Shown here: in pieces, positions 23,192-24,021 of the stretch
How positions within the stretch are numbered: position 1 is the stretch's first letter
Layout of the letters: each line of letters opens with the position of its first letter
Assembly: GCA_026786155.1 (NCBI GenBank)
Contig: JAJAYR010000341.1
Location: forward strand, 1 to 24,021
Direction of reading: 5' to 3'
Source of the DNA: Pyrinomonadaceae bacterium
GTDB lineage: Bacteria > Acidobacteriota > Blastocatellia > Pyrinomonadales > Pyrinomonadaceae
DNA: 24,021 bases
The notes under the pieces: generated by a model
The model's database searches: none
What the model saw: the letters and a program-made list of their open reading frames with translations, nothing else
What the model was told of the DNA's origin: nothing
Program-made: the position numbers and the translations under genes

Positions 23192-24021
23192 TTACTGGTC
23201 TTTTACTTTTTGTTCCTTCGAGTATTTTATTTCAACTTCGATTTCTTCAAGCGCGTATTTATCGAGGAAGAATTCCGAATCGTCAATAGAGCGACCGGCA
23301 TCAGTCGTTGATTCGATGACATTCTCGATTGAATCAGGCACGTTGGAGAAAAAATCGTGTCCGGTTAGCGATTCGACGTAATCAACACTCACGCGAAAAT
23401 CACGCCAATTGGTGCTGATGCCGTTTTGATTCGGTATCACGACGGCAATCAGGCGAGTTGCCGTCGTTACCCGCGAGACATCGTTAGAACCGTTCGGCAA
23501 AACCATAATCACTTTCCAGGTGTAAGTCGGAACGGCAATGCTGCCGCCGGCGATGTAGCCCGAAACGCCTTGTCCGCCGGAGACGACATAAAGTTCGCTG
23601 CCGGAATTAGCCAATGTGCGGCAGTAGCTTTCCAGACTCGCCCAAGATTGCTGATTATTGTTCGGGGCTTGCGGAATTATATTCGTCATCAAAAACGTCG
23701 CGGAATTGTTGGCAACCGAACTCGTTCTATCACCCGACGGACACATATGTCCGCGGTCGTAGCCCGAACCGGAATAATCGGTTTGCGTAACGCGATACCA
23801 ACCGGCGGGAAGTGTCGTATCCGCACGAAAATCGTCCTGTCGCGGAGTCGAACCGAGCCAACTCGGATCGAGATGCCACGAAACCCAATTCGGCGTGGCG
23901 TTATCGCGGTTGTAGGAAAGAACATACTGCGATTTTTCCATCAGGTAATTCGTCGGCGATGAAACGCTGGTAACGGCGTTTGACGGATTGCCCATCGTCA
24001 AATGAACATTGCTCGACGTTG
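23192..24021 (-). CDS. DNA/RNA non-specific endonuclease (NUC1 family), partial
   Basis: The frame is open through the right edge, so the N-terminus is missing; 276 residues are visible. The sequence NVHLTMGNPSNA, then SYNRDNATPNWVSWHLDP, then DRGHMCPSGDRT with the catalytic His, and TNIIPQAPNNNQQSWASLE (Asn and Asp/Glu metal-binding region) identify a Serratia-type non-specific nuclease with the DRGH motif. Such enzymes are usually secreted and degrade DNA and RNA; whether this one has a signal peptide lies outside the window. The C-terminal tail (about the last 40 residues) is acidic and probably flexible. It ends at the terminator shared with cdsA. Confidence 0.9.
   Translation of the reverse strand, partial: TSSNVHLTMGNPSNAVTSVSSPTNYLMEKSQYVLSYNRDNATPNWVSWHLDPSWLGSTPRQDDFRADTTLPAGWYRVTQTDYSGSGYDRGHMCPSGDRTSSVANNSATFLMTNIIPQAPNNNQQSWASLESYCRTLANSGSELYVVSGGQGVSGYIAGGSIAVPTYTWKVIMVLPNGSNDVSRVTTATRLIAVVIPNQNGISTNWRDFRVSVDYVESLTGHDFFSNVPDSIENVIESTTDAGRSIDDSEFFLDKYALEEIEVEIKYSKEQKVKDQ

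Overview
The window is a 24 kb piece of a chromosome with moderate GC and dense, mostly housekeeping genes. No tRNA, rRNA, insertion sequence, prophage, CRISPR array or recognisable defence island is visible. Gene content and protein style suggest Acidobacteriota, probably class Blastocatellia (Pyrinomonas-like). Pointers are a DUF1844 protein beside a PhnP-like hydrolase and ribF, a pilin-like secreted protein without a pilin helix, a trypsin-like protease fused to TPRs, a secreted FecR-like protein with a C-terminal membrane segment, and an EGY-type site-2 protease. This assignment is inference; there is no marker RNA gene.

Layout. Positions 1-1586 hold the C-terminal part of an M1 aminopeptidase. 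Positions 1610-4765 hold two divergent envelope-polysaccharide genes: a membrane-bound sugar-nucleotide dehydratase/epimerase and a Wza-like export protein. rpiB (minus) and a DUF2784 membrane protein (plus) follow, then a secreted serine protease with TPRs (5855-7294). A minus-strand block of small secreted proteins lies at 7303-9416: pilin-like, a nonsense-interrupted gene, BON+LysM and a BON lipoprotein. A long minus-strand run at 9563-14535 reads, in transcription order, DUF1844, PhnP-like hydrolase, ribF, vapB, vapC, aroA, aroK. mazG, a FecR-like secreted protein and a CruA/CruP-like flavoprotein run on plus. A minus block (18093-21300) holds a peptidoglycan-binding protein, a site-2 protease, an HU-type protein and an alpha/beta hydrolase. 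ypfJ-like and cdsA are on plus, and a DNA/RNA non-specific endonuclease runs off the right edge.

How the genes fit together. The window supplies parts of envelope building (polysaccharide synthesis and export, CDP-diacylglycerol, peptidoglycan-binding proteins), the end of the shikimate pathway (aroA, aroK), flavin cofactors (ribF), sugar phosphate metabolism (rpiB) and nucleotide-pool cleaning (mazG). A vapBC toxin-antitoxin pair sits inside the ribF-aroA gene string.

The most unusual content is not a gene. Short tandem repeats with 7- or 9-base units form three long inverted pairs (13891-13975, 14616-14713, 19885-19957), each filling an intergenic gap up to the neighbouring start or stop codon and each with a different unit sequence. 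A fourth 7-base array lies in frame inside aroA. Two different palindromic elements appear to be inserted in frame inside genes, a 21-base inverted REP-like pair in the aminopeptidase and a roughly 103-base element in the alpha/beta hydrolase. I see no clear new enzymatic system; these repeats and the interrupted gene behind a terminator deserve the closest look.
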